Assembly (NCBI RefSeq): GCF_037893015.1
Contig: NC_133666.1
Coordinates: 157,030,498 to 157,094,497 of the forward strand
Direction: 5' to 3'
Source: Macrotis lagotis
Taxonomy: Eukaryota > Chordata > Mammalia > Peramelemorphia > Peramelidae
DNA length: 64,000 nt
In this document: piece by piece, positions 10,351 to 21,923 of the stretch
Position numbering within the stretch: the first letter of the stretch is position 1
Layout of the letters: each line of letters begins with the position of its first letter
The notes under the pieces: model-generated
Told to the model about the DNA's origin: nothing
What the model saw: only the letters and a program-made list of their open reading frames with translations
Databases searched by the model: none
Translations under genes and position numbers: made by a program

Positions 10351-11700
10351 TGGGCCTTTTCACCATTTAAAAGCTTTTAGGGTATTTACTGGGAAATTAT
10401 TCTGCCACAGGTAGTACTAAAAGGAAAAGAAAAAGAAAAATGCAAACTCATTTTCTCTGAAGAAAAAAAAAACGAAGAAGAAAGTATAGATGAGGACACA
10501 ATCCCAAGACTTTTCTTCTCCCATTTGGAAGGACCAAATCTTAGATCTCACTTGTTTGGTAGGTGCTGCCACACCTCCATGGTTTTATAGGAGGCCTCTT
10601 ATTGCAAGCTGGTGATACTTAACTAAAGAACTGGGCCAACTCCAGGAATATCAGGGATGTAAACACAAATAATAATGCCTAGTCTTGATTCACAAAAGTA
10701 ATGAGCAGCAATAACACCTGGGAAACCCCAGCGTCACATTGGTGATACTTCTGGAACAATCAATAATAATTATATATCAAGATCATCTGTAGTAAATTGG
10801 CCAAAAGGCCAATAAGATGTGCAGGAAACTTCTGGCAGCTGGGATTATAGACAAATTGTTCCAGGGATCTAAATGGATAGATACCACAGCTCTTCTCCGT
10901 ACTGTTATTCAGTATTCCCTTCATCCAACAAAAACTCTTTCCTCAGAGAATCTTATCAGGGGAATGATGTAAAATCCTCACTTCCTTAGTAATTTATGTG
11001 GAGGTATTCCCTTGTTCCACAGATACAAAAAAGACTCTTCTTCAGTCTAGACCAAGGATTCTGAAATAATACAGAGCCAAACCAAGTACCATTGGGATGG
11101 ATAGGTTGCATCTAATAATGCCATCGACACCTGAAATGTCTGAACCAATACAGACTAAAGAGGGCAAGTTGAACTATTCCAGCAGAACCCTTTGAGGAGG
11201 CAAGAACTTTGGGGCCTAGGTGACTTTTTTCTGGGGAAGGAATATATGATCTCTAATTATATTAATGAAGTATTCCTGAAATTGGATGCCAGAAAGCACT
11301 GGATTAGAGAAACCTTCCTAAGGTGGTACCGATTTGATACAATAATGGTTTCTAGGAGGAAGGAAACCTGACTTGAACAATCAGGTGCATGATGATGCAG
11401 TTGTTGAATAGCAAGGAGCAAATATCTTGCCCTAATATGGGAGAATGATATTTTTTCCAGATGGAGACAGAATGAGAGCCACCTGACTGATGAGGTGGGA
11501 GCTCAGTAGGGGATAACTGTCTTCTCTTTAGTTAGAGGGAATCATACGATCCTTTCAGTCAATCAATAAATCTTAAGTATCTACCCTGCTCTTGAGGAAG
11601 GAGCTCATAATCTAAAAGAAAGACAATATGAAAACAACTCTACAAACAAGGTATGTAAAAGGTAAATGGGCACTAATCAACAGACATATCCCTTGAATTG
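10351..11700. other. Intergenic, no recognised element
   Basis: About 1.35 kb without a recognisable exon or repeat, slightly richer in G+C than its surroundings. Near 11555-11650 a short stretch (caataaatcttaag, then aaggagctcataatct) resembles the middle of an old mammalian SINE. Part of this stretch may be the 5' UTR of the degraded L1/HAL1 to its right, but I cannot show that. Confidence 0.45.
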
Positions 11701-12357
11701 AGATGACACTTTTTATTTGATGCCCACAACCTCTCCAAAAGAAAACTTCTATGTGAAGGTAAAGCAACTTCAGTTATTTCCATAGCCTAAGACACCTAAA
11801 ATCCAAAAAGTTAAGAAACAAACCAGAACTCAGGAAGTGATGCTCACTGACCCTGTTCTCCCCTACATCTAAGTCCCATGCAACTGGCAGTGAGATTTCA
11901 CTAGCAGATCCAGGGCCATGAAACAGGCTTTCATCAAAATCCATCCTTTATATGCCCACCCAAAAGTAAAGCAGGTGTTGGAGCCTGCCCCCGAGACTCC
12001 CAATTCAGGAACTAAAACAAAGTTAGAGAGATGGGCAACTTGAAAAATTAGCAAAACAGTTAAAAGTATCAAAAATTATTGTAGGTCTGGAGATTTAAAA
12101 CAAAGGAGCAAAGTCATAAAAAACAAAAACCTAAAAGGGAGCAAAGAGACTTCTATAAATACTAAGTATATAGAAGAAGATGATGCAGAAGATTTTAAAA
12201 GATAAATAAAAGCTTTGGGAGAAAAAAACAGTGGACTTTAATCAAATAACAGACTCCCTAAAAACTAGATTAAACAAAGTAGAAATCAATGACTCCATGA
12301 GACAGAACAAAATCAAAAGACTGACAAAACAATTTAACATATAAAAAACAATTGACT

Positions 12358-12511
12358 GGGGCGGCTAGGTGGCGCAGTGGATAAGAGCATTGGCCTTGGA
12401 GTGAGGAGTACCTGAGTTCAAATCCAGCCTCAGACACTTAATAATTACCTAGCTGTGTGGCCTTGGGCAAACCACTTAACCCCATTGCCTTACAAAAAAA
12501 AAAAACCTAAA
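12358..12511 (+). mobile_element. Marsupial WSINE/MAR1-type SINE, with target-site duplication
   Basis: Full-length sense copy: gggcggctaggtggcgcagt to ccacttaaccccattgcctt, then a poly(A)-like tail. It is flanked by a perfect 15-base duplication, aaaaaacaattgact, at 12343-12357 and 12512-12526. Low divergence and an intact duplication mark it as young. Like tRNA, it carries a pol III box-B-type word (gagttcaaatcc). Confidence 0.97.
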
Positions 12512-12783
12512 AAAAAACAATTGACTTATAAAACAAGTTAAGGAAAGACAATACAAGAATCATTGAATTCCCTAAAACCATGACCAAAAAATAAAAAGCA
12601 CAGATACTAGGTTTCAAAGAATCTTAAATGAAAATTTCTCAGATCTATTAGAACCAAAGGACAAAACAATTCATTCACCATCTCCTGAAAGAACCCTCAA
12701 AAATCCTAGGAATATCACAACCAAAATGTATAATTCTCATGTCAAAGGAAAAAATGCTGACATCTAGAAAAAAGCAGTTTAAG

Positions 12784-13040
12784 TTCCCATTAACTCCATC
12801 TTTTTAATATATTATACCCTCAAATTCAGTTCCTTCCTGTGCCTTGGCTATATATGTTCCTTCTAACTGCCTTAATAAATAAGAAAATTCATATGAGTTA
12901 TTGGTATCTTCTTCCCATGCAGGAATACAAACAGTTCATCATCGTTAAGTCCCTCATAATTTGCCCTTCCTGTCTACTTTCTTGATGTTTCACCTGAGTC
13001 CTGTACTCAGAGATCAAGCTTTCTGTTCAGCTTCTGGCAG
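12784..13040 (-). mobile_element. Inverted HAL1 segment inside the 12-14.5 kb element
   Basis: About 250 bases closely match the minus-strand HAL1 at 16205-16455 in the same orientation (shared: cccattaactccatctttt, catgcaggaa, aagtccctcataatttgcccttcc). It interrupts a plus-strand copy of the same family without a poly(A) tail, so it looks like an inversion or gene-conversion patch rather than a clean insertion. Confidence 0.75.
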
Positions 13041-13505
13041 CGTCTACTGTAAACAAAAGTAGATCTTGGAATGTAATATTACAAAAGGGAAAAAAAGATT
13101 GAACTTTAAAATACAAGCATAAAAATCAAGAGAAATAAGAGTCAAATTCATTTGAGCAAGTGGAAGACAGATAATAATATAGGGTTAACATTCTATTAAA
13201 GAATAAAAGAAGCCCCTTAATATCTCCAAAGGGTATTGAGGGAATTAAGAAAAACAAGAGGTCGCAGAGGTAGACTGATTCTATTTCGAGATTTTGAAGA
13301 ATGGAAAGAGAAGAGAGGGTTAAAAGGACAACATTAGTATAGAAAGGCGAAGGAGAAAGAAAATGAATAACTTGCTATTTCATAATTGGGATATGTGAGT
13401 AAAAGATACAATCAATCATAAAAGACTGAGAGGAATGGACATTGGATTTTGGATGTCACTTGGATAAAAGATATGTGAATATGAACACACATTAACCCTC
13501 ACAAA

Positions 13506-13532
<27 letters not shown>
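13506..13532. repeat. (CA)n microsatellite
   Basis: About 13 CA units, uninterrupted. Confidence 0.95.
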
Positions 13533-13537
<5 letters not shown>

Positions 13538-14108
13538 CACACTGTCTGGTATAGAAATATATCAGTTTTGACAAAGGAAGAAGTTGAGAAATAGACTGGG
13601 GAAGTCGTTGAGGGAAAATAATATCAGGCAGAGAATAGCCACAAGTAAAACAAATTTCCTATACTGAAAGGAGGAATAAAAACAAAAAAATATCAAAAAG
13701 AAACCAAAACTCAACCATAACAGGGGCTCATTAACTTGTATTTTAGATTATTGAGGAATATGTGAAGAAACTGTGAAGAAAATATATGGATACAATGGAA
13801 TATAACTGTACCCCCTCCCCCACAAAAAATATGAAAGATGATTTTAGAGAATTCTGGGTAATATGAACTGATGCAGTTAAGGAAAACTGGACCAGGAAAA
13901 CATTCAGACAGTAGACAGTACCATTATAAAGGGAAAAAAATGGCTTAACAACTGTCTTTAGAGGGCTTATGGTAAAGTATGATTTCCAACTTCTGACTGA
14001 AAGGCGATGGACATAAGGTGAAGAGACATAAGTATTTATAGATATACCCATGGCATGGACTTATGCTTGATTATGGTTGTTACTTGATAGTTTTCTTTTT
14101 CTAGATTT

Positions 14109-14257
14109 TTTTTTTAAGTTTTTGCAAGGCAATGGGGTTAAGTGGCTTGCCTAAGGCCACACAACTAGGTAATTATTAAGTGTCTGAAGCCGGATTTGAA
14201 CTCAGGTACTCCTGACTCCAGGGCCGCTACTCTATCCACTGTGCCACCTAGCTGCCC
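14109..14257 (-). mobile_element. Marsupial WSINE/MAR1-type SINE
   Basis: Reverse-strand full-length copy from a T-run and tttttgcaaggcaatggggt to gtgccacctagctgcccc. The flanks ctttttctagattt (14095-14108) and ctttttcttgattt (14258-14271) match 13 of 14, a clear target-site duplication. Confidence 0.96.
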
Positions 14258-14560
14258 CTTTTTCTTGATTTCTAATGGGTGGGAGAAGGAGACTGAGAGA
14301 GAAAGGCTTAGCAACCCCCCCCCCATCCTCCCAAAGGGGTCTACTGAAACCCTTTTAAAATGCATAGAATAGAAGGACACATAGAAGGACGTATAGAAGG
14401 AAGCAGATAAGTAGCAGTTTTGAAAGTTATGTCTAGAAATTATACACATCAAAAAAAAGGTATATAAAATGGAGATTCAGTTTTCTAGTGGAATCTTGTT
14501 TTTTTTGCCATATATGGAAATGCCTTTTGTTTTAAGTTCAAGATAAAAATTTATTTTAAA

Positions 14561-15604
14561 AAGATATTACTGAACATTTTATGGCTGGGCAGGGATTCTA
14601 ATTAAAGAGAGAAATATGGGGGAAGTGATACATGACTGCTTTAAGAATTTAGGGGAAGAGTGAAGGGACTGATTTCTAGAAAATTTAGAACAAACCAAAA
14701 CCAAAGTAAGATCAAAGAATGTTAATGACAGCATAGAGGGTAAATAGAATCTGTACAAGATTTTCATTTATCAAACTAATATGGAGGTAATAATGAAATT
14801 ATTGTCTTCTGCAGGGTACAATTTTTAAAATTTTATTTATTTGTAGCAAATTAATTTCAGAGGCTAAAGTGATAGTTCAAATTTCATTGGTATTTTACTT
14901 TTTATTGAGAAATTGAACTTACTATAATCTCTCAAATACCAATTACTTTACTAATAGATTCTTAGTTTTGTGGTTTATTTTTATATTTATTTTATATTTT
15001 ATTTTTATGTTCACCTTAGTATCATGCACAATGATTAATGAAGATGGGATTAAATGGATCATTTGGTAAAGTTAGTTTTAATATAAGGAAAAGATCTTCT
15101 CTGCAACTGAGAGTCAGAGAGAGTTGTCCAGGGCAAGAAGACCTAAGTGAATTGTCTAGGGTCACTATGGTAGTATGTGTCAGATGCAGGGCTTGAATCC
15201 AGATCTTCTAGGGTAACTCTCTGTCCATTTTCTTTTGTGTAATATTAAAAAACATTAATATATTTAGTATCCCATATAACACTATATGAATTATGTGTTC
15301 TATGCAAACACATATTCATACAACCACAGGTTTCAAGAGACTGTGACTTTGCTAATGCCTCTCAATACATTAATTTAAAAAATGCAGAAATGTGAAATTT
15401 AATAAAATTAAATTTAATAAAATTCTATCATATGGCATAAAGGAAAAATAAAAAGGATACTTTGTTAAAAGAATTAATATTTTCTGCATACCACTCTGGA
15501 ACAAATTTCATAGTTAAATAATAATTATTTTATTGTTTCTAACTGCCAGAAAGTTGCCTATGTTTGATAAACCCTGACATATGGGAGAATACTCTTTTCA
15601 TTTC
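14561..15604. other. Intergenic with an old SINE-like piece
   Basis: Mostly AT-rich sequence without a recognisable exon. At about 15040-15235 there are reverse-strand SINE words: gtgaattgtctagggtcac, gcagggcttgaatccagatc and ttctagggtaactctctgtccat. Confidence 0.5.
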
Positions 15605-16776
15605 ATTTTTTAAAATTTTTAAATTTTTACCCCAGCTACTTCCTTCCTTCTCATTCCCCTTACTGAGAAAGCAAGTTACTTGGTGTAAGTTAAAAATGTG
15701 TAGGCATGAAACACATTACAAGTCATGTGGTAAAAGTAGACCTAATTCCTTTCCTTCCCCTCACAAAGAAAGAGAAACCTCAAGAAAGATAAAGTGAGAA
15801 GTGTGCTTCAGTATTTAGGCACCATCAGTTCTTTATCATAAGTCCATTAGAGAAATTGCTTCAATATTTTTGCTAACTGTATTTCCCTCCTTCCTATTCT
15901 CCCTCTCCTTTCATCCAGTCCCTCCTCAAAAGTGTGTTGCACTGGACAACTCTCTCCTCTCCCAGTCCCCTTTCTCCCATCCCTTTCCTCTATTTTCCTC
16001 TAGGGTAAGATAGATTTCTGTACCCAATTGAGTGTGTATGTTATTTCCTCTCTGAGCCATTTCTGATGAGAATAAGGCTCACTCACTCCCCCTCACCTTC
16101 CCCCTCTTGCACTCCATTACAAAAGCTTTTCTTTGTCTCTTTTAGGTGAAATAACATCCCATTCTACCTCTCCTTTCCCTTTTTCCTAGTATATTCCTTT
16201 CTTCCCCATTAACTCCATCTTTTAATATATTATACCTTCAAATTCAGCTCCCTCCTGTGCCTGGTCTATATATGCCCCTTCTAACTGCCCTAATAACAAG
16301 GTTCATATGAGCTATCAGTATTTTCTTCCCATGCAGGAAATAAAAACAGTTCAACATTATTAAGTCCCTCATAATTTGCCCTTCCCATCCACTTTCTTGA
16401 TGTTTTACCTGAGTCCCATACTCAAGAGATCAGACTTTCTGTTCAGCTCTGGTCATTTAATCAGGAAAGTTTTAAAGTCTCCCATTTCATTGACTATCCA
16501 TCTTTTCCCCTGAAAGAGGATATTTAGCTTTGTTGGGTAGTTGGTCTTTGGTTGTAATTCAAACTCTTTTTGCCTTCCAGAATATCATATTTCAAGTCCT
16601 ACAAGCCCTTAATGTAGAAGTTGCTAAATCTTATGTTACCCTGACTGAAGCTTCACAATATTTGAATTGTTTCTTTCTGGCTGCTTGAAATATTTTCTCC
16701 TTGACTTGGGAATTCTGAAATTTGGCTATAATATTCCTGGCAGTTTTCATTTTGGGATCTCTTTTAGGAGGTGGTG
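15605..16776 (-). mobile_element. 5'-truncated HAL1 copy
   Basis: Read on the minus strand it begins at an ORF1-type junction (cacctcctaaaagagatccc, then gaatattatagccaaatttcag) and runs through the same non-coding body as the 7.5-kb copy (cagggga.aagatgg, acaaagaaaagcttttg, ctcagagaggaaat) to an A-rich 3' end at 15605-15630. The missing 5' end marks an incomplete reverse-transcription product. ORF1 is not open. It starts about 150 bases past the presumed SRFBP1 poly(A) signal. Confidence 0.75.
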
Positions 16777-16904
16777 AAGGAATACTAAAGAATACAAACT
16801 CAAAGTATTAAAAATACAAATCAAAAAGTATTGAAGAGTTTCAGTTTTTCCAGAACAAAGCACAAGATACTTTCAACTCATGGAAATGAAGACCACTGTT
16901 AAAA

Positions 16905-18755
16905 GACAGACTAAACCATTCCCCTTTATTTGTTAAAATTGGAAAAAAAAACCCTAAATATTTGAGGGAAGAGTATTGTTGGGTTTGAAATTAATAACAA
17001 ACAGCTCTTCTCCATGCACAGAGTTTGGCTATCTTTGTTGAAAATAACAAAACAAAACTTTACTGAACATAACGTAAAGGATGGCTTTTTCTCAAAACAA
17101 GTTTTCCTAGAAGAGAAACACATGTTCTAAAACACAAAGAATATTACCATGTAAGGTTACATGGTGCTTGGGTACTGCACAAAACTTTGCTATTATGGTC
17201 CTAAATATGTTCTAATTTTTTCAGAACTTTTACAACTGCCTTCATATAGGGCACCCCAAATTGGTAGGTCCATTATTTCATTCAATGTAATAGAGAACAG
17301 ACATGAGAAATATGACTGAAATCCAAATCCATTAAAGGACTGTACAGATTTGGTGCTAGACACTTCTAATTCCTATGCATTACCAAAGTCCAAACTAATA
17401 TTTCTTGGTAAACCAAACATTTAAAACTTGTCCATTTTGAAATAAAGAAACTTTTGGGGGGAGAAGCCGAAGGAGAGGAATTTTGGGAATGGTAGCCAAA
17501 GGTAGGAAGAGACCTGGATAACACAAACTAGTAAATACTCTGCACTTTTGTTCTGTACCATTGATGGACTTTCTAACCTCATGTTTTGGCATCTTGATGT
17601 ACTACAAGTCTACAAATGTAGTTCATTAGAACATTCATTTTCTGGAACATTTCTCTAGGCTCTATGCTCTTAGTTATTTAAGTCCTAAAGTTCATAATGG
17701 AAGGTAGAAATAACTTCAGAGCTCATGAATTTCCTGCAAACCAGATGGCTCTTCCTGCCATTAGTGCAGTGTAAACTCTCAGAACATATGGAATTGATTA
17801 TGCTTGTTATTCAGTTAACCAAGAATCTTTAATTCTTCCCAGTCAAGAGAAGAAAAAAATATCTTAAGGTGTTCTTGGGAGTGACGGGGATTTCCTATTA
17901 AATAATAAAATTTGTGGCATTTTCAGTAGTAGTACATTTCTTAGTGAGTTATCTTAGTAGTCTGTCCTTAGTCAACTTGAAAGTGGAAGAAATTATCCAA
18001 CTTTGATCTGTTCTGATATTTATCTCCTATTATATTGTTCCTAGAGTGAATGTTTTTCTAAGAAGATATGGCCCAATAGTTGTATGGAATGAATTTCTGA
18101 ATTAAAAGAAACTTTCCGTAGATGAACTTAAAATGTAAAGAAAACTTTTTAGGCTTGGATTCAAATGTAAACCTAAAGTTCTTGAAGTTCAAAACTAAAT
18201 AGAAAACTAAAAAAAAAAAATACAGACTGCATTTTAATCTTCCTCAAAGTATTTTAACATTAATATATGGATATGACAATTTTGATATTTTTAGTGTTGA
18301 TAACAGGATTAACTTTTAAGTTGAGTAAATTTTCCACATTCTTATATTGTTTTTAATATATATCCATACTTGCTTTTAAGACTCAGATGAAAAGGTGTAA
18401 CATTCAATGGTAAATAAAACCAGTATAATCTGAGAGAAAAAGTAGAATGCAAAAATATCTTTAAATATGAAAATGCAAAATGTTAGGTGATGACTTTTCA
18501 AGAACATGATATTTTTATTTTTTTACAGGCATTCTTATAGTAATTATTATTTTAAAATGCAACGTAATTAGCCAATGAATTCCACATATACCCAATTATA
18601 AAACCACTAGAATGAAAACAAAATAGAAAAAAAGTTCTTCCTAAAAGTATTAAAAAAGAGACAAAAATAAAACAACAATTATTTAAAACGAATCATACAA
18701 ATAGGAAAATCTTTTTAACTAATATAAAAATATATCAACTGAAAAAAAAGAATCA
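16905..18755 (-). other. SRFBP1: SRFBP1 3' UTR
   Basis: Sequence downstream of the SRFBP1 stop is unique-looking, moderately AT-rich and contains no recognisable repeats, unlike its flanks, as expected of a retained UTR. The best poly(A) signal on this strand is AATAAA at 16930-16925. The right-hand boundary is the stop codon at 18758-18756. Confidence 0.6.
16925..16930 (-). terminator. SRFBP1: Probable SRFBP1 poly(A) signal
   Basis: Minus-strand AATAAA (tttatt on the plus strand) about 1.83 kb after the stop, followed by ggggaatggtttagtctgtc, whose GT content is moderate. HAL1 sequence begins some 150 bases further on, which caps how far the unique UTR can extend. Confidence 0.5.
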
Positions 18756-18943
18756 CTAGTCATCATCAAATGTAATTTTTTTCCCTTGAAATACTGTAAT
18801 TTTAGACATCTGTTCTTTTCGTTTCCGGCTTGCTTCCCAAGAAGGATGAAGAGGCTGCTGCAGTTGCTGCTTTTTGTTTTCAGGTCTTGAATACAAACTC
18901 TTGTCGAGGTGATTCTTGATCTGAGGTTCATTTTGTTGAAAAG
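18756..18943 (-). CDS. SRFBP1: SRFBP1 last coding exon (C-terminus)
   Basis: Encodes 62 residues ending [14 protein letters not shown], then [12 protein letters not shown] and a TAG stop at 18758-18756. This is the strongly conserved C-terminal end of SRFBP1 (p49/STRAP), a BUD22-family nuclear protein that binds serum response factor. Its yeast relative BUD22 acts in small-subunit ribosome maturation. The exon starts after a tatctag acceptor and its first two bases complete an Ala codon whose first base comes from the previous exon (G|CT). Upstream residues [10 protein letters not shown] match human [10 protein letters not shown], as recalled. The 188-base length keeps frame exactly to the stop. 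Confidence 0.96.
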
Positions 18944-19030
18944 CTAGATAGGAGAAGGGAGAGGAAGAGAAATACAATGTCAGGCAAATTCAACACATTC
19001 ACTAATGATATTTCAGAGGAAGGTACTATA

Positions 19031-19206
19031 TGTATACACACACACACACACACACACACCCACACCCACACCCACGTAATTCATACCTGCATGTAGCAGG
19101 ACAATCACACATTCATGTATGTGAGGCATACTAAATCTACTATGTAACACAAGCATATAAGACTGACAGACAGACAGACAGACACACACACACACACACA
19201 CACACA

Positions 19207-19254
<48 letters not shown>
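19031..19254. repeat. Compound CA / GACA / CCCACA microsatellite
   Basis: Two CA tracts (about 19034-19073, with CCCACA variants, and 19180-19254) flank about 90 bases of non-repetitive sequence and a GACA block (19163-19182). On the minus, transcribed strand this is a long GT/GTCT tract about 90-310 bases upstream of the exon 8 acceptor. Confidence 0.95.
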
Positions 19255-19256
<2 letters not shown>

Positions 19257-19324
19257 GCCTGCTTTCAAAGTGGTTGCAATCTACTAGGGAGAGAAGACAT
19301 ATAAAAAAATAACTAGACTAGTCC

Positions 19325-20350
19325 AGTCCTCCCCCATTCTCTTTCCTTTTACAGTTAAACTTTCAGGAAAAGTTATCTATACTGGTTACCTGCACACTTC
19401 CTTTCTCTCACATCTTAATCCTCTGTGCTCTGTCTTCCTACCATATCATTCAACTAAAATGATTATCTCCAAAGATAGCATTGAACTCTTGATTATCAAA
19501 GCCTGTGGTTATTTCTTATTCTACAAACTTTTTGGTCCTCTGCAGCATTCTTGATTCTCCTTTTTCTTGTTCTCTTTCCGGTCTCGCATTTCCTTTACTT
19601 TACCCTTAACCTCCTCTAGCTTCCTAACTGGACATATTGTAGGCTTGTGGATTGTTTCTTCTCCTATTCTTAAATCTGGAGTATGCTAGAGCTGGTTTAT
19701 ATCAGCATGTGAAAGCCAACTGTTAAATTTTCAGTGTGAGCTAATTTTTGATTGTCTAGAAAGAGAAGAAATATTAATAAAGAAAATTAAATTTTAAAGT
19801 GAGTTTTTTTCCTTTCAGAGAGCTAATTGTTCAAACATTTATCAGCACAATGTTGTTCCAATCCTCCCTGTGACTTAATTGATTATTATGGGTTCAATTA
19901 TCATCGTAACAAATCAGTAGAGACAACCCTAATCTCTATCCTGTCCCAAATCACTGCATCATCTATATTTGCAACTAGATGTGTTGATGGCATTTTAAAC
20001 TTCACAAAGAAGAACTTGTTATCTTTACCCATAAAACAATCCTTCTTCTGATATTTCCAATTCTGATGAAGGCAGTCAATCCATTCAGTAGATGTGTGAC
20101 CCTGAAATCATCCCTGACTCTTTTCTTAGCCTTAGTCCCCATATCCAATCACACCACCAACTCTTGCTCATTCTACCTCCACAATATTTCTCCCATCTGT
20201 CCCTTTAAATCTCCTCACAGGGAAACCATCCTAGTTAAGATTCTCATCATCTTTTACCTGTATTATTACAATAGATTCCTAATTTGTTCCCTGCTTAAAT
20301 CTCTCTGCTTTGCAGTCAATAAGCAGTTTCAAAGTGATTTTCCAAAAGTA
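19325..20350 (+). mobile_element. LINE-2 fragment (ORF2 reverse-transcriptase region), degraded
   Basis: The order of words follows L2 ORF2: tatactggttacctgcacac, tctgcagcattcttgatt, then the YADD-downstream part (caaatcactgcatc, gatggcattttaaacttc, ctgactcttttcttag), then ctacctccacaatatttctcc and attacaatagattcctaatt. Full of stops. Ancient copy, antisense to SRFBP1. Confidence 0.7.
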
Positions 20351-20529
20351 TTGTGATGAAGGTTAAAAAGGGTTTAAAAAGTAATGGGAAAAAAAAAAAG
20401 ATTACTTCTACAGTAGGATCAGGATAGGAAGTGCTACTGAAGTTTGAAATAAAAGAAGGACTTCAAAAGGAGGTGTGGAGAGAATCTATTTTTGGACCTT
20501 TAAAAGTACATGGACTATAATAAGCAAAT

Positions 20530-21722
20530 TAAAAGAGCATGAATAGCTTTGTTTGTCAGATTTCTGAATAAGGGAAGAATTTAGCACCAAAGAAGATAAA
20601 GAGAACATTACAAAATGTAACATAGGTAATTTTGATTATATAAAATTAAAAGGTTTTGGCACAAACAAAACCTGCTATCAAAATTTTAAGGAAAACAAAA
20701 CTGGGAAAAAAGTTTTTTGCAACAAATATTTCTGAACAAGGCCTCATTTCTCAAATACATAGAAAACTGAGTTAATTTTGTAAAAATAAGTCATTCCCCA
20801 ACTAATAAATGGTCAAAGAATATGAACAGTTTTTAGACAAAGAAATCAAAGCTATCTATGGTTATATGGAAAAAATGCTCTAAATCATTAGTGAGCAGAG
20901 AAATGTAAATTAAAAGTACTCTGAAGTATCACCTCACACTTATCAGATTGGCTAATATGACAAAAAAAGGAAAATGCTGGACATTGGAGGAGATATGAGA
21001 AAACTGGGATACTAATAAACTGTGGGTGGAGTCTTGAACTAATCCAACCATTCTGAAGAACAATTTGGAAATATGTCCAAAAGGCTATAAAACTGTGCAT
21101 ATGCTTTGATCCAGAGATATCAATGCTAGGTCTATATCCCAGGTTCATGCAAGGAAAGGGGAAAAAACCAAAAATATTTATAGCAGCTCTTTTTTTTTTT
21201 TTGGCAGTCAAGAATTGGAAGTCAAAGGGATGACTATTAATTGGGGAAGGGCTAAACAAGCTGTGGTATAGGATTACAATGGAAAATTACTGTATTGTAA
21301 AAAATGACATGCAGGATGATTTCAGAGAAACCTGGAAAGACTTGTATAAATGGAAACAAAATGAAATGAGTAGAACCAGGAAAACATTCATTGTACAATA
21401 CTGTTCGGTGAAGAACTGTGAATGGCTTAGTTATTCTCAGTAATATAATAATCCAAGACAATCCCCAAAAGACTAATGATGAAGCAAGATATTTGCTTCC
21501 AAAGAAAGAATTTCAACTGAATACAGAATGAAGGATACTCTTTTTCACTTTCTTTCATTTTTTTCTTTTATTCAAATCTTCTTGAACAAAATGACTAATT
21601 TGGAAATGTTTTACATAATTGCACATGAGACCTATATATGATTGCTTATTGTCTCAAGGAGAGGAAAAGGAGGGACAGAATTTGGAACTAAAAACTTTAA
21701 TAAAAATGTTAAACAAAAAAAT
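20530..21722 (+). mobile_element. L1 ORF2 C-terminal region and 3' end
   Basis: Contains the conserved L1 tail words agaaatgtaaattaaaagta, tatcacctcacacttatcag, attggctaatatgac, ccattctgaagaacaatttgg, attggggaagggcta and gaaccaggaaaacattc, and ends ctttaataaaaatgttaaac. 5'-truncated with several stops. It lies directly after the L2 piece, antisense to SRFBP1. Confidence 0.8.
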
Positions 21723-21885
21723 AGTGCAATGTGGTTGAAAGGGCAGGGTAAGAATGACGAGTATTATGAAACATGGAATAATAGCACACTATTTTGTTTT
21801 AGTAATATTTGTATTTTTTCAACAAAATCAAAGTGAAACAAATAAAACTAAATTTTGTCTTTTGTTGTAGACAATCCATACATAC

Positions 21886-21923
21886 CTGGAATCCTGTTTT
21901 TAGGAAGCTGTTCTCTGGCATTT
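21886..21923 (-). CDS. SRFBP1: SRFBP1 micro-exon 7
   Basis: A 38-base exon between a ctcttttag acceptor and a gtatgtatg donor. With AG from exon 6 it reads R-NAREQLPKNRIP and ends with G|, the first base of the Ala codon finished in exon 8. Human SRFBP1 has RNFKEQAPKTRSLDF at the same place, so the core EQ(L/A)PK is shared. Phase fits both neighbours (2 bases in, 1 base out), which is strong support for such a short exon. Confidence 0.92.

Larger units (their letters stand above)
12060..14560 (+). mobile_element. Degraded, rearranged L1/HAL1 copy
   Basis: Sense ORF1-type words (aaaactagattaaacaaagtag, cacca.tctcctgaaagaacc, aggaatatcacaaccaaaatg) run to about 12783. A segment in reverse orientation follows (12784-13040), then sense sequence again (cttggaatgtaatattac, compare cttggaatatgttattac in the 7.5-kb HAL1). 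From about 13650 to 14540 an L1-type 3' tail follows (aggaaaactggaccaggaaaacatt, aatggcttaac). Two SINEs have inserted (12358-12511, 14109-14257). No open frame survives. Confidence 0.6.
18944..21885 (-). other. SRFBP1: SRFBP1 intron 7
   Basis: A 2.94-kb intron between the gtatgt donor after exon 7 and the tatctag acceptor of exon 8. It contains compound CA/GACA tracts near the acceptor, an antisense L2 and an antisense L1 3' end (both on the plus strand). Confidence 0.9.

Noticed and set aside
19013-19255. Cys/Val repeat protein frame
   Set aside because: Translation of CA/GT microsatellites; same for 26760-27035 and 56906-57292.
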